DNA of 64,000 nt from Planctomycetales bacterium (GCA_028285345.1 JANQPT010000014.1:124001-188000); one strand, 5' to 3'. Counted from the first letter of the stretch, positions 8,988 through 18,689 are shown. Translations and numbers: made by a program. The notes: generated by a model not told the origin, from the sequence alone.

Positions 8988-10268
8988 TTACCGACGGGTT
9001 TTGAGAGCGGACAAACCAAGCGCAAACAGCAGCGCCACTGCCGGCATCAGCGGCGCACGCATCCTCATGTTGGCCCAATACAAACTATGGACGGCAGTAA
9101 ACGCCACCAAGAGCAGTAGCAACGGCATCCACTGTTCTGCGTCTTTCGTTCTCAGCGACACAATCCCCCACAACATCCCCGCGAGAACGACGACGTAAAA
9201 ACAACCGATGCACCATGTCAAAACCTTGCCGCTCGCGCCCTCTGTTCCCGTGAGCGGAACCACGCCCCACAGTCCCCGCCCCAATCTCAATAAACAGGCA
9301 CGCAGAAATAACTGTGGATGCTCCTTAATGTTGCGCCGGGCGCGATCGTACATCCAACGGTCGCGGGCGACCTCACCGGTAACCGGCGAATCGGTTTCCA
9401 GGATGTCCGATTCAAGATCAGCTTGCCAGCGCAACAGTCGATCCCGTGACCAGACCGCCCACCATCCGCCGCGGACCACTTCGTCGTAGTAAACCGGGTT
9501 ATTTCCCAACAGCAGCGTATATCCGCCGTGCGTTGTCGTCAGAATCGGACGGCCGAATTCGAGTGTGTTGCGGATCATCCAGGGGCCAACCGCAATCATG
9601 AGCCCGATCACCAGCGGCGCGGCGGCAATTGACGGCCTACGACGGAACCGGCGAAAAAACCATCTCAAAGCCAGCAATCCGCCGAACGCCCAAACAGTCG
9701 GCCGGCACAGCGCGCAAAGGCCGAACACAAACCCCATCAAAATAAGATGCGCCGTTGAGCTTCGCGCGGATTCTGAGATGGTCCGATCGCCGGCGGCCAA
9801 CCACAACAACCACACAATCAGGAATGTGGCGGATGTCTCCGTCATCACGTGCGCGGTGTATTGCAGCAGAATCGGATCGACAGCGACGATTGCCGCTGCA
9901 ATCAGGATGAACCGGCCAAGTCCCAGGCGACAGCCCAGCGACCACGTCATCCAAATTGTCCCCACGCCCAGCAGAAGATGGACAACAGCCAGACCAGCCT
10001 GCGCCGGCCCTGTCAGCATCAGCATTGCGAGCAACAAAGGAAAGACGGGAGGTCGATACGCGGTCGGCGCTTGTGTTTGCGGATGCCGAAACCCTTCGCC
10101 GGCGGCCACCGACGCGCCGATCGCGCGGTAGCCGTCCGGGTCTTCGGCGAGGCGGTCGTAATACGTCCACAGGACGCCGACGCGCAGCGCCACACCCAAC
10201 AGGAGTATGATGCACAGCCAAGTTCGATCGGAGAATTGGGGCACAGCTTCGTCCGGGTTGTGAGTCAC
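8988..10268 (-). CDS. GT39-like membrane glycosyltransferase (PMT/ArnT fold)
   Basis: A 426-residue polytopic protein with about ten membrane helices. The N-terminal pattern, helix one followed by DRLAEDPDGYRAIGAS and then TAYRPPVFPLLLAML, matches the GT-C fold of dolichyl-phosphate-mannose-protein and ArnT-type transferases, where acidic residues in the first periplasmic loop are catalytic. Such enzymes move a sugar from a polyprenyl-phosphate carrier to a lipid or protein at the outer face of the inner membrane; the acceptor here cannot be told. It starts with GTG at 10268 and lacks a clear Shine-Dalgarno. It is divergent from the MMPL exporter with 166 bp between them. The short C-terminal tail is basic. 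Confidence 0.8.
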   Translation of the reverse strand: MTHNPDEAVPQFSDRTWLCIILLLGVALRVGVLWTYYDRLAEDPDGYRAIGASVAAGEGFRHPQTQAPTAYRPPVFPLLLAMLMLTGPAQAGLAVVHLLLGVGTIWMTWSLGCRLGLGRFILIAAAIVAVDPILLQYTAHVMTETSATFLIVWLLWLAAGDRTISESARSSTAHLILMGFVFGLCALCRPTVWAFGGLLALRWFFRRFRRRPSIAAAPLVIGLMIAVGPWMIRNTLEFGRPILTTTHGGYTLLLGNNPVYYDEVVRGGWWAVWSRDRLLRWQADLESDILETDSPVTGEVARDRWMYDRARRNIKEHPQLFLRACLLRLGRGLWGVVPLTGTEGASGKVLTWCIGCFYVVVLAGMLWGIVSLRTKDAEQWMPLLLLLVAFTAVHSLYWANMRMRAPLMPAVALLFALGLSALKTRR

Positions 10269-10320
10269 TGCCGCGGCAGTTTAGTATGACTCCGGCATTT
10301 CCGAGAATGTGCGCCGCATG

Positions 10321-10350
10321 CTGACCCTAGTTCGGCGCGGATTGTATAAT
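10321..10350 (+). promoter_or_regulatory. Sigma-70-like promoter for the MMPL exporter
   Basis: CTGACC (-35, 10321-10326), an 18-base spacer and a perfect TATAAT (-10, 10345-10350). It points at the exporter start 85 bases further on; nothing else on this strand lies between. Confidence 0.65.
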
Positions 10351-10434
10351 CCCTAGCATAACGACTCCCACAAATAAACATCGGCCGCCGCGGTTTGGGA
10401 CCGGACGCCGGCAATCTGATTCGAGGTGTCACCC

Positions 10435-12708
10435 GTGCCCGCGCCACAGCCGTCGAAAACCGAGCCGGCCGCGTCTCCCCGGCTTGCGCGGCTGATTGAC
10501 GCGCTGATCAAGTACCACGTCTGGCTGTTCTTTCTCGCGCTGGCCGCCGTCGCCGTCAGCATCCGTCCCGCCTTTCAACTCAGCTTCGACCAGTCGATCG
10601 AATCGCTCTACTCCGAAGACAACGTGCATCTGCAAGAGTACTTGGAAAGCAAGGCGCTCTTCGGCGGCGATGAATTCGTGATGGTTGCGTACACCGATCC
10701 GCAGTTGCTCTCGGATGAGGGATTGGATCGGCTGGACCGGTTCGCTCAACGGTTCGGAGGGATCACCGACGTCGTTAGCGTGCAGAATCTGGCGCATTAC
10801 ACCCGAGCGTCGCAATCCAAGTTACTTGCCTCGTTTCTCAATGAAGAGACGATCCGCGAGTTGTTTCGCGGTTTGCTGATCGGCGACGATGACGAGACTA
10901 CGGCCGTCGTGTTGCGGATTCAGTCGGAGCAAAACGCCACCCGACCTCGGGCTGAGACGATCGCCGAGATACGCGCCGAGGCCGCCAAGTATGATTTTCC
11001 GACGTATATCGTCGGCGAGCCAGTGCAGGTGCACGACATGTTTCGCTACGTCGAAGAAGACGGTGAGACGTTGGGACTCTGGTCGTCGGTACTGCTAATC
11101 GGCGTGATTCTGTTGTTTTTCCGCTCATTGCGATGGGTCGCCCTGCCGATTCTCGTCGTGCATGCGGCGTTGATTTGGACGAAAGCGATTCTGGTCTTAA
11201 GTGGCATGCAACTGAGCATGGTCAGTTCGATGCTCACCTCGCTGGTAACGATCATCGGCGTCGCTACGACTATTCATGTGACTGTCCATTTTCGCCGTTG
11301 GCGCGAGACGCACGATCGTACGGCCGCCCTCAGAGAGACGTTCCGCGAGCTTGGTCCTGCGATTTTTTGGACCTGCGCAACGACCGCAACAGGTTTCGCG
11401 GCGCTTCTCTCCAGCCACATTAATCCGGTCCAGAGCTTCGGCATCATGATGGCCACGGGTTCAATGCTGGTTCTTGTTGCGTCAGCCACTTTGTTGCCGG
11501 GAGGCATTTTGATCGGCACGTTCAGTCCCGATCCGCATCGCGCCCCGGCGGAAGCGCGGCTAACGGCGGGCTTGGGACGCGTGACTGACGCCATCGAACG
11601 CCGGCCGCTGGCGTTCAGCTTCGCGGCACTGTTGTTCACCCTCTTCGCACTGGCTGGTTTTTGGCAGCTTCGGGTCGAGACCGATTTTTCAAAGAATTTT
11701 CGCGAGAACAGCGAGGTCGTCCGCTCGTTGAGCTTTGTGGAAAATCACCTGGGCGGATCGGGGACGTGGGAGGTCAATTTTCCCGCTCCCGGCACGGACC
11801 AACCGCTCGATGAGGAGTTCTTGGACCGAGTCCGCGAAGTCGCAGATGGGTTGAATGAATTGGAAAGTGACGGCCGCCCGAGTCTCACCAAAGTGCTTTC
11901 GCTTCCAGATGGTTTCGACATGCTGCCGGATAGCCTGCTGTTCGTTCCCGTCGATCTGGATAAGAAGCGTTGGGCGTTTAACGCACTTGAGGAGGAATTC
12001 GAGCCATCGCTTTTCAACCCAGGGCAACAGCGAATGCGGATCATGCTGCGGGCCAAGGAGCGGCAGCAGTCCGAGGACAAATTGCGGGCGATCGATGAGG
12101 TCCACGAAACCGCGGCGGCGGAGTTCGGCGAAGCGCGAGTCACCGGGCTGTTCGTGCTGCTCACGTATTTGATCGAAAGTCTGCTCAGCGACCAGATTAC
12201 CAGCTTCGTGCTTGCGGCGGTCGGCATTACCGCCATGATGAGCATCGCGTTTCGTAGCTTTAAGATCGGGCTGATCTGTTTGGTGCCCAACGTGTTTCCC
12301 ATCGTGATCGTGATCGGGCTGATGGGCTGGACCGGCGTGCCAATTAACATCGCCACCGCAATGATTGCCAGCGTCTCGATGGGGCTGACCGTTGATTCGA
12401 GTATCCACTACATCTCCGGTTACCGCCGAGCAAGACAGCGGGGGCTCGATTTTCATGCGGCGCTCCGCGAAACGCATCAAGGGGTCGGCAAGGCGCTGGT
12501 CTTCGCCAACATCGCGTTGATCTTGGGATTTACGGTGTTGACGTTGTCGCACTTCATCCCACTCGTCTACTTTGGCGTGCTGGTCAGCGTGGCGATGCTC
12601 GGCGGGTTGATTGGAAATCTTGTGTTGCTGCCGCTGTTGTTGCGCTTGGTTGAAGGGAACGCATCGGGTGAAGATCTTAGCGGGACCCCCGGCGGAGCCA
12701 GGGGCTGA
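10435..12708 (+). CDS. MMPL/RND-superfamily transporter
   Basis: A 757-residue inner-membrane transporter with the duplicated RND architecture: one helix near residues 25-45, a periplasmic domain, five helices around 205-345 (SVLLIGVILLFFRSLRW, SMLTSLVTIIGVATTIHV), one near 375, a second periplasmic domain, then five more helices from about 565 (FVLAAVGITAMMSIAFRSF, AMIASVSMGLTVDSSIHYISGY). The last phrase, with Asp in helix 10, is the proton-relay region typical of MMPL and sterol-sensing-domain proteins. Members export lipids or hydrophobic compounds; substrate unknown. GAGGTG at 10423-10428 is a well-placed ribosome site for the GTG at 10435; a GTG at 10426 has none. The last seven codons overlap one arm of a GC-rich palindrome. 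Confidence 0.85.
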   Translation: MPAPQPSKTEPAASPRLARLIDALIKYHVWLFFLALAAVAVSIRPAFQLSFDQSIESLYSEDNVHLQEYLESKALFGGDEFVMVAYTDPQLLSDEGLDRLDRFAQRFGGITDVVSVQNLAHYTRASQSKLLASFLNEETIRELFRGLLIGDDDETTAVVLRIQSEQNATRPRAETIAEIRAEAAKYDFPTYIVGEPVQVHDMFRYVEEDGETLGLWSSVLLIGVILLFFRSLRWVALPILVVHAALIWTKAILVLSGMQLSMVSSMLTSLVTIIGVATTIHVTVHFRRWRETHDRTAALRETFRELGPAIFWTCATTATGFAALLSSHINPVQSFGIMMATGSMLVLVASATLLPGGILIGTFSPDPHRAPAEARLTAGLGRVTDAIERRPLAFSFAALLFTLFALAGFWQLRVETDFSKNFRENSEVVRSLSFVENHLGGSGTWEVNFPAPGTDQPLDEEFLDRVREVADGLNELESDGRPSLTKVLSLPDGFDMLPDSLLFVPVDLDKKRWAFNALEEEFEPSLFNPGQQRMRIMLRAKERQQSEDKLRAIDEVHETAAAEFGEARVTGLFVLLTYLIESLLSDQITSFVLAAVGITAMMSIAFRSFKIGLICLVPNVFPIVIVIGLMGWTGVPINIATAMIASVSMGLTVDSSIHYISGYRRARQRGLDFHAALRETHQGVGKALVFANIALILGFTVLTLSHFIPLVYFGVLVSVAMLGGLIGNLVLLPLLLRLVEGNASGEDLSGTPGGARG

Positions 12709-12759
12709 TGGCGACCGCGATTGGTGGACCCGCGCCCCCGGCTCCGCCGGGGGGTCCAC
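12683..12759. repeat. GC-rich palindromic element overlapping the exporter's 3' end
   Basis: Arm one (12683-12705) and arm two (12734-12757) are near-perfect reverse complements with one mismatch and one indel. Arm two also folds on itself: GTGGACC...CCCCCGGC-TCC-GCCGGGGG-GTCCAC. Arm one supplies the codons for the exporter's last residues (GTPGGARG) and its stop directly follows. REP-like in size and location; no T-tract follows, so it is not a classic terminator. Confidence 0.7.
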
Positions 12760-12993
12760 GCGGTCGATTAATCGGATTGCGCAAACTTTAAACGCACGCG
12801 TGCCGCAGCGCCGCCGGATCGCGATCGCGGCAAATCATTTCGTTGACACGCCGATTTTCTCGGCCTAAGATCGGCGTTCCCCCATCGACAAAATGTTTTG
12901 AATCATTGCCCGTATCTCGCGCAGCGCGGCCGGCGACATTGTTCTCCCCAGCCGCGCGGGATGGCGTGTCCACGTTTGAGAGGAATCCGACTG

Positions 12994-14949
12994 ATGACGA
13001 ACCCCTCCGCCGACAGTATCGAAAGCGTCCTGCAAGAGACACGCAAGTTCCCGCCGCCCGAAGCATTCTCGGCCGAGGCACACATCAAAACCGAGGCGGA
13101 ATATCAGGCGATGTGGGACCGGGCGAAAAGCGATCCCGCCGGCTTCTGGGGCGAAATGGCGGAGAACCTGGACTGGTTCCAAAAGTGGGACAAGGTCCTT
13201 GACGGCGAAATGCCCGATACCAAATGGTTTGTCGGCGGCAAGATCAACGCGTCGTACAACTGCATCGACCGGCACCTCACGACCTGGCGCAAGAACAAGG
13301 CCGCCATCATCTGGGAGGGAGAACCGGGCGACACCCGCGTGCTGACTTATCACGACCTGCACCGAGAAGTCTGCAAGTTCGCCAACGTGCTCAAGCAGTT
13401 GGGTGTCGGCAAAGGTGACCGGGTGACTTTGTACATGCCGATGATCCCCGAGTTGGCGATTGCCATGCTGGCCTGCGCCCGAATTGGAGCGCCGCATTCG
13501 ATCATCTTCGGCGGTTTCAGTGCCGATGCCATCTCCGACCGCAACAACGACGCGCAGGCGAAACTGGTCGTCACCGCCGATGCCGGTTGGCGGCGCGGCA
13601 AAGAGATTGCTCTCAAGTCGGCGGTTGATCAAAGTCTGGAGAAATCGCCCTCCGTCGAAAAGGTCGTCGTCGTGCAGCGGACCGGCGCCGAGGTGACGAT
13701 GGTTCCCGATCGCGATTATTGGTGGCACGACCTGATGGACGGCGCGTCCGCCGAATGTGAAGCGGAACAACTCGACGCCGAGCATCCCTTGTTCATTCTT
13801 TACACCTCCGGCAGCACCGGAAAACCCAAAGGTGTGCTGCACACCACCGGCGGCTATTCGCTGGGCACCATGATGACCAGCAAGTGGGTGTTCGATCTCA
13901 AAGACGAGGACACTTATTGGTGTACGGCCGACATCGGCTGGATCACCGGCCACAGCTACATCGTCTATGGCCCGCTGGCCAACGGCGCCACGACGCTGAT
14001 GTACGAAGGCGCCCCCAACTGGCCCGATGAGGGCCGTTTCTGGGAAATCGTCGAAAAGTACCGCGTCAATATCTTCTATACCGCCCCGACGGCGATCCGC
14101 GCCTTTATCAAATGGGGCGACGACTGGCCGAACAAATATGATCTCTCCAGCATCCGCCTGTTGGGGACCGTCGGCGAGCCGATCAATCCGGAAGCCTGGA
14201 TGTGGTATCACCGCGTGATTGGCCAGGAGAGTTGTCCGATCGTCGACACATGGTGGCAAACGGAAACCGGCGGGATCATGATGTCACCCTTGCCGGGCCT
14301 GACCGCTACCAAACCGGGCAGTTGCACGAAGCCGCTGCCGGGAGTCGTTCCCGATATCGTCAGCAAAGACGGCACCAGCCAACCGGACAACGCGGGAGGC
14401 TTGTTGGTGATGCGGCAGCCTTGGCCGTCAATGCTGCGGACTCTGTACGGCGACCACGACCGATTCATCGAGACTTACTTTAGCGAGATTCCCGGTTGCT
14501 ATTTCGCCGGCGATGGCGCGCGGCGCGACGAAGACGGCTATTATTGGATCATGGGCCGCGTCGACGACGTGCTGAACGTCTCCGGTCACCGCTTAAGCAC
14601 AATGGAGGTCGAAAGCGCCCTGGTCTCGCACGACCAGGTCGCCGAAGCGGCCGTCGTCGGATTTCCGCACGAAATCAAAGGCGAAGGCATCTGCTGTTTC
14701 GTGACCCTCAAAACCAGTGACGGCGACGAGGCGCTCAAAGAGGCGCTGACCGCCCACGTCCGCCAAGCGATCGGAGCCATCGCCACCCCCGACTCAATTC
14801 GCTTTACCGCGGCGCTGCCCAAAACCCGCAGCGGCAAAATCATGCGCCGTCTCCTCCGCGACATCGCCGCCGGCCGAGAAAGCGTGGGCGACACGACGAC
14901 GCTGGAGGACTACACCATTCTGGCGAAGTTGCGGGAGAGTGATGAGTAG
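12994..14949 (+). CDS. acs: Acetyl-CoA synthetase
   Basis: AMP-forming acetate-CoA ligase: acetate plus ATP and CoA give acetyl-CoA. From the ATG at 12994 the protein is 651 residues, essentially the same length as E. coli Acs (652). The adenylate-forming motifs are intact: [11 protein letters not shown] from residue 270, WWQTETGG with the acetate-pocket Trp, a [20 protein letters not shown] hinge, and [10 protein letters not shown] carrying Lys615, the residue controlled by acetylation in this family. The N-terminal FPPPEAF and [17 protein letters not shown] phrases are typical. A start at 12898 is open in frame but adds unrelated sequence. No acetyltransferase or deacetylase neighbour is present to show regulation. 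Confidence 0.97.
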   Translation: MTNPSADSIESVLQETRKFPPPEAFSAEAHIKTEAEYQAMWDRAKSDPAGFWGEMAENLDWFQKWDKVLDGEMPDTKWFVGGKINASYNCIDRHLTTWRKNKAAIIWEGEPGDTRVLTYHDLHREVCKFANVLKQLGVGKGDRVTLYMPMIPELAIAMLACARIGAPHSIIFGGFSADAISDRNNDAQAKLVVTADAGWRRGKEIALKSAVDQSLEKSPSVEKVVVVQRTGAEVTMVPDRDYWWHDLMDGASAECEAEQLDAEHPLFILYTSGSTGKPKGVLHTTGGYSLGTMMTSKWVFDLKDEDTYWCTADIGWITGHSYIVYGPLANGATTLMYEGAPNWPDEGRFWEIVEKYRVNIFYTAPTAIRAFIKWGDDWPNKYDLSSIRLLGTVGEPINPEAWMWYHRVIGQESCPIVDTWWQTETGGIMMSPLPGLTATKPGSCTKPLPGVVPDIVSKDGTSQPDNAGGLLVMRQPWPSMLRTLYGDHDRFIETYFSEIPGCYFAGDGARRDEDGYYWIMGRVDDVLNVSGHRLSTMEVESALVSHDQVAEAAVVGFPHEIKGEGICCFVTLKTSDGDEALKEALTAHVRQAIGAIATPDSIRFTAALPKTRSGKIMRRLLRDIAAGRESVGDTTTLEDYTILAKLRESDE

Positions 14950-14983
14950 GCGAGGCAACTCGCAGAGTGGCCGGCGGATGCCG

Positions 14984-15073
14984 TGGTCTCATGCCGATAG
15001 GCAGGTGACCATGCCGCTCCCCAGCAGTGACCGCGTGCTCGCTCGGCACTTCGCGCCGCCAGAGTTGGACACC
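14984..15073 (+). repeat. 90-bp dispersed repeat, copy 1
   Basis: Begins TGGTC, then a hairpin TGCC-GATA-GGCA, then GACCA pairing with the first five bases. It is followed by a second conserved block ending GACACC. Same orientation as copies 2 and 3; ends 47 bp from the stop of the LRR gene. This copy is the most divergent in its second half. Confidence 0.85.
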
Positions 15074-15120
15074 TAGCGGCCGTATCAATTCCGACTGACC
15101 AACAGGTGTGTGCTGTTCCG

Positions 15121-16029
15121 CTAGGGAGCCCAGTAAATGTCGCACGAAGGCAGCGTTCGCTGTAATTCGTCGACACCGGCTTTGCTGACGTTGGTGGAAT
15201 TAAGGGACAGCCGCTCGAGATTCGTAAGACTCTTGAAGTGAACTAAGCCTGCGTCACTGATCCGATTGCCGTTCAGCGACAGGACAATAAGGTTCGACAG
15301 CCCGCTCAAGTGCTTCATGCCCTCATCTGTGACACGCGTATTGCCAAGATAGAGTTCACGCAGGCTGGTCAAACGGCTGAAAGGCTCCAGACCGGCGTCC
15401 GAAATTTGCGTGCTTCGTAACTTCAGCACTTCGAGATTCAACAGACCTTGAAGTTCCTCCATTCCAGAATCAGTAACCATTGTTTCGTCGAGATTTAAAT
15501 GCCTCAGCTTCCTTAACTCACTGAGATGCGTCAAACCAGTATCACTGATCTGATTTGCTCCCAGAGACAGAATTCGCAAATCGCCGAGTAGGGCCAAATG
15601 TGCAAGTCCAGCATCGGTAATGTGGTTGTCAAAAAGTATGAGGCTCTCAAGGCTCGTTAATCGGCTGACGTGCCGCAATCCGCTGCCCGTTACTTGGGTA
15701 TGCGAAACGACGAGGACTTGAAGGTCATTCAGCTCGCTGAGAGTCTTTAGATTGGCATCGCTGACTTGTTCGCTATCGAACTCGATCTGTCGAACTCGCT
15801 CGAACGATTTAAGAAACTCTCTGTCGACAAAACCAGGCATCCAAAACGGCCGAATTATTTCCGTACGAACGTCACAGTTAAGCCGTTTCGCTTCAGCGAT
15901 AGCAGCCTGATTGTGATGATACGGCAGCCACACGGTGAGCACGGCGGCGGAAAAAAGCATCACCACGCCCACGAGCACCAGCGTCCCCGTGCGGGGCAAG
16001 CAGCTTTTGCGGTGTGCAGATTTGGTCAT
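15121..16029 (-). CDS. Membrane-anchored leucine-rich repeat protein
   Basis: The ATG at 16029 is preceded by a good AAGGAG ribosome site, giving 302 residues. An N-terminal helix (GTLVLVGVVMLFSAAVLTVW, about residues 15-34) anchors or exports the protein. From about residue 95 there are at least seven leucine-rich repeats of roughly 24 residues of the bacterial type (L..L..L.L..N.ITDAGL..L..L), such as LRILSLGANQISDTGLTHL and LRELYLGNTRVTDEGMKHL, ending just before the stop. LRRs form a curved binding surface; partner unknown. A TGCTACAAT extended -10 sits at 16054-16062 on this strand, giving a short leader. It is flanked on both sides by copies of the 90-bp repeat. Confidence 0.85.
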   Translation of the reverse strand: MTKSAHRKSCLPRTGTLVLVGVVMLFSAAVLTVWLPYHHNQAAIAEAKRLNCDVRTEIIRPFWMPGFVDREFLKSFERVRQIEFDSEQVSDANLKTLSELNDLQVLVVSHTQVTGSGLRHVSRLTSLESLILFDNHITDAGLAHLALLGDLRILSLGANQISDTGLTHLSELRKLRHLNLDETMVTDSGMEELQGLLNLEVLKLRSTQISDAGLEPFSRLTSLRELYLGNTRVTDEGMKHLSGLSNLIVLSLNGNRISDAGLVHFKSLTNLERLSLNSTNVSKAGVDELQRTLPSCDIYWAP

Positions 16030-16135
16030 GGCAAGCGCTCCTTCTTGCCGCAGATTGTAGCACAAACCGTCAGCGCAGTTTTCAGTGTTTCTAAAGTGGG
16101 TTGGGTTGTTTGGAATACAAAACCAGTGCGTGCCA

Positions 16136-16226
16136 TGGTCTCATGCCGTCAGGCAGGTGACCATGCCGCTCGTTCAACTGCGAACGCATGCTCACTCGGC
16201 ACGACATGCTGCGAGAACAGGGCACC
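16136..16226 (+). repeat. 90-bp dispersed repeat, copy 2
   Basis: TGGTC, hairpin TGCC-GTCA-GGCA, GACCA, then the block with GCATGCTCACTCGGCAC and GCTGCGAGAACAGGGCACC. It ends 42 bp from the stop codon of the 16269-16907 gene. The stem bases equal those of copy 1 while the four loop bases differ. Confidence 0.9.
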
Positions 16227-16268
16227 CATTGAACTTATCGTGATCCCATCGATCTCGGGCGGGTCCAC

Positions 16269-16907
16269 TCAACTCCGCTCCCACGGAACCAGGCGACCCA
16301 AGCCTGATAAAATCTGACCGGCGCCGCAGACGCGGCAATGGTTCCAATCGTCGTCCTCCGTAGAGTTCTGTTCCTTTTGTGGGTCGAGATGCATGTCGCT
16401 CGGTGGAAATCGCTTGAGATTGCGAAATTGCGTCAACTGCAGCAATGCGGCTTTTGTCTCAGGCTGCGGCGTTCCACCAATTGCGGCCAGAATGTCCCGA
16501 AACATCTGATAAAACTCCGCTTCGTCGTCATAGAGCGAGGCAATCTCCTCCATTTCGATCGTGACGAATTCGTAGGGAACCGCTTCGAGAGCTTGTTTCA
16601 AAAATGCCGCGTACTCGTCAAGCGGCCCTTCATCAGCAAAAAGCTCATTGAAATAGGGGAGTGCTTCTGCGAGGTTGGCGATCGCCTGCTTTCTGGCAAC
16701 GATCGGCGCTTCCACGTAGATTTGTTCCCCATCCGATTCGAACGTGTGCTCGACGATGTCTGCCGGTCGGAATAAGGCCGTCCACAGCAGCGGGACACAC
16801 CACACATCGTTGGCGATCAATTGCTCATCGGGCGAGTAGGAGTCGTCCACAAAAGCAGGGTAAATCGTTTCCTTGGTGGTTGCGCATAAGTACGAACGAT
16901 TTGCCAT
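16269..16907 (-). CDS. Conserved-looking hypothetical protein (MANRSYL start)
   Basis: A 212-residue, acidic, probably cytoplasmic protein. The ATG at 16907 follows a strong GGAAGGAAG ribosome site. The opening MANRSYLCATT recalls a family of small bacterial hypotheticals that begin the same way; I cannot name a function. It is mostly helical with acidic stretches (ELFADEGPLDEYAAFLKQ, MEEIASLYDDEAEFYQMF). The C-terminus has a lone CRVC motif that could hold a metal but has no second pair. A 90-bp repeat flanks it on each side, which makes it a unit of gene plus repeat similar to its neighbours. Confidence 0.7.
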   Translation of the reverse strand: MANRSYLCATTKETIYPAFVDDSYSPDEQLIANDVWCVPLLWTALFRPADIVEHTFESDGEQIYVEAPIVARKQAIANLAEALPYFNELFADEGPLDEYAAFLKQALEAVPYEFVTIEMEEIASLYDDEAEFYQMFRDILAAIGGTPQPETKAALLQLTQFRNLKRFPPSDMHLDPQKEQNSTEDDDWNHCRVCGAGQILSGLGRLVPWERS

Positions 16908-17023
16908 GAGTCTTCCTTCCTATTGTGGTGTTTCAATCGATTCGCTTCACCGTGAGATGGACAACAGTATTCTGCAGGACTGGAACGTCCAATGCAAAAG
17001 TGATTCTTGCACATCACGTGCAA

Positions 17024-17113
17024 TGGTCGTATGCCGACAGGCAGGTGACCATGTCGATCAGTCCAGCATTCGCATGCGCAGTCGGCACTACGTGCTGCGA
17101 GAGCAGGGCATCC
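17024..17113 (+). repeat. 90-bp dispersed repeat, copy 3
   Basis: TGGTC, hairpin TGCC-GACA-GGCA, GACCA, then a block with GCATGCGCAGTCGGCAC and GCTGCGAGAGCAGGGCATCC. Ends 22 bp from the sulfatase stop. It agrees with copy 2 over most of its length. Confidence 0.9.
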
Positions 17114-17135
17114 GGTGTTCGAGAAACTGCCCTGC

Positions 17136-18488
17136 CTAATCGAATTGCAACAGCGACTTCTGCAGTTCCTTCACCCTCTGCGGATGCTCCGCCGCAACGT
17201 CCTGCTTTTCATGGGGATCAGCGGCGAGATTGTAAAGTTCCACGCGTGCCGCCTGCTTGTCTTCACTCTTGCCCCAGGATTCGATCAGCTTCCAATCACC
17301 ACGGACGACGCTCCGGCCGCGGCCGATTTTCCAGGTGATGTCCCGCTCACTTAGCCGTGTGGCGTCGCCGCCGGTGACGGCGGGCCAGACGTTGGTGCCG
17401 TCGAGTTGCATCGCATCGTTCACCTCAGCACCGGCCAATGCGGCGAACGTCGGCAGCCAGTCAGTGATGGAGACGGGCGCCTCGAGAATTCCCGGCTTGA
17501 GCTTGGCGGGCCAATTTAGACAAGCGACCGCCCGGACGCCTCCCTCGTACAGTTCGCCCTTAAAACCCCGCAACGGCCGGTTGTCGCCCAGTTCGACGTA
17601 ATCGGGAAAGATGCCGCCGTATTGCGTCGGGCGCGTTTTTTGATTTCGCTGACCGCCGTTGTCGCTGCTGAGCAGGATCAAGGTATTCTCCCGCGCACCG
17701 GACTTGTCCAAGGCGGCTACAATTCGGCCAACGGCGTCATCCATGTGCGTCACGCTGGCGGCGAACATCTTACGGGCGTCGCTCATCTCTTGTTTCAAAT
17801 AGGGCGTTGTATACGTTCCCGGTTCTTGCAGCGGCGTGTGCGGGACGCTGAATGGGACGTACAAGAAGAACGGCGCAGGGGTTTGGCCTTCGCGACGGAT
17901 GATACGGACCGCTTCGTCAGCGATCAAATCGGTGGCGTGGCCGTATTCATCAATGAACCGATCCTGCCGATGCCAACTGTGATCGCCGTTCTTATACAAG
18001 TGCGTGTATTGGTCGATCTGGCCGTGTAGATAGCCGTAGCTGTAGTCAAACCCGTACTTCAGCGGACCAACCTCCGGCCGCAAACCGAGATGCCATTTGC
18101 CGGTAATCGCGGTCACATAGCCCTGCGATTTGAGCAGGCCCGGCAGTGTGACAACATCGTGCGGAATGTGCTTGCTACTGCGTCCGGCAATCGGCGAGAG
18201 GATCCCAAAGTCGGCCGGATTGCGGCCGGTGAGCAGGCCCGCACGGGTCGGCGAACAGGTCGGATAGACATAGTGACGCCCCAACCGCACGCCGGATTCG
18301 GCGAGTGCATCAATGTGCGACGTCTCGATATCCGAGCCGTGATAGCCGACGTCGTTCCAACCCAAGTCGTCGGCGAGAAAGACGACGATGTTGGGCTGTG
18401 ACGCCTCGGCTGCAGTAAGCGCAGACGGCAATACCAAAAGCAAGACAACGCCAAAAAGTAAGGCGTGGCGGAATGTTGAAGTGATCAT
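17136..18488 (-). CDS. Secreted arylsulfatase (arylsulfatase B-like)
   Basis: A formylglycine-dependent sulfatase that hydrolyses sulfate esters, in planctomycetes often on algal polysaccharides. From ATG 18488 it is 450 residues: a signal peptide ending near LTAAEA, then PNIVVFLADDLGWNDVGYHG with the metal-binding Asp pair, and the signature CSPTRAGLLTGR whose Cys78 is the residue converted to formylglycine. The C-x-P-T-R variant and YVYPTCSPTR context are those of arylsulfatase B-type enzymes. GKWHLG supplies the next active-site Lys and His; SSDNGGQ follows. The sulfatase-maturing enzyme is not in this window. Divergent from the penicillin-acylase-type gene with 201 bp between. Confidence 0.93.
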   Translation of the reverse strand: MITSTFRHALLFGVVLLLVLPSALTAAEASQPNIVVFLADDLGWNDVGYHGSDIETSHIDALAESGVRLGRHYVYPTCSPTRAGLLTGRNPADFGILSPIAGRSSKHIPHDVVTLPGLLKSQGYVTAITGKWHLGLRPEVGPLKYGFDYSYGYLHGQIDQYTHLYKNGDHSWHRQDRFIDEYGHATDLIADEAVRIIRREGQTPAPFFLYVPFSVPHTPLQEPGTYTTPYLKQEMSDARKMFAASVTHMDDAVGRIVAALDKSGARENTLILLSSDNGGQRNQKTRPTQYGGIFPDYVELGDNRPLRGFKGELYEGGVRAVACLNWPAKLKPGILEAPVSITDWLPTFAALAGAEVNDAMQLDGTNVWPAVTGGDATRLSERDITWKIGRGRSVVRGDWKLIESWGKSEDKQAARVELYNLAADPHEKQDVAAEHPQRVKELQKSLLQFD

Positions 18489-18689
18489 GATCGACGTCAC
18501 CGGTTGGAACAAAGTCGGGTGCATTCCCGACATCGAGCGTACGCCGTGCGGGTTGATCGGTCAACAGCGTCGGCGACACGGCATCCACTTTGCAATCCGT
18601 CCGGCGAACGGTTAGCTTAAAATGATCGGTTGGTAACAACCGCGAATTCATTTCGACATCGACATCACGGTATCTGGAGGGCAGTTGCG

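Noticed and set aside
11689..12759. 356-codon minus-strand frame inside the MMPL gene
   Set aside because: It is antisense to well-conserved transporter motifs and encodes a His/Arg/Gln-rich sequence of the kind produced by shadow frames in GC-rich genes.
12865..14259. 464-codon minus-strand frame inside acs
   Set aside because: Antisense to acetyl-CoA synthetase with all its motifs; no ribosome site or family resemblance.
14984..17113. The 90-bp repeats as integron attC sites of a cassette array
   Set aside because: Position behind same-strand genes fits, but the paired core sites GTTRRRY and RYYYAAC are not present in all copies; one GTTGAAC in copy 2 is not matched in the others. No integrase of the IntI type is nearby.
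14984..17113. The 90-bp repeats as a CRISPR array
   Set aside because: Only three copies, about 1 kb apart with genes between them, and no cas genes.
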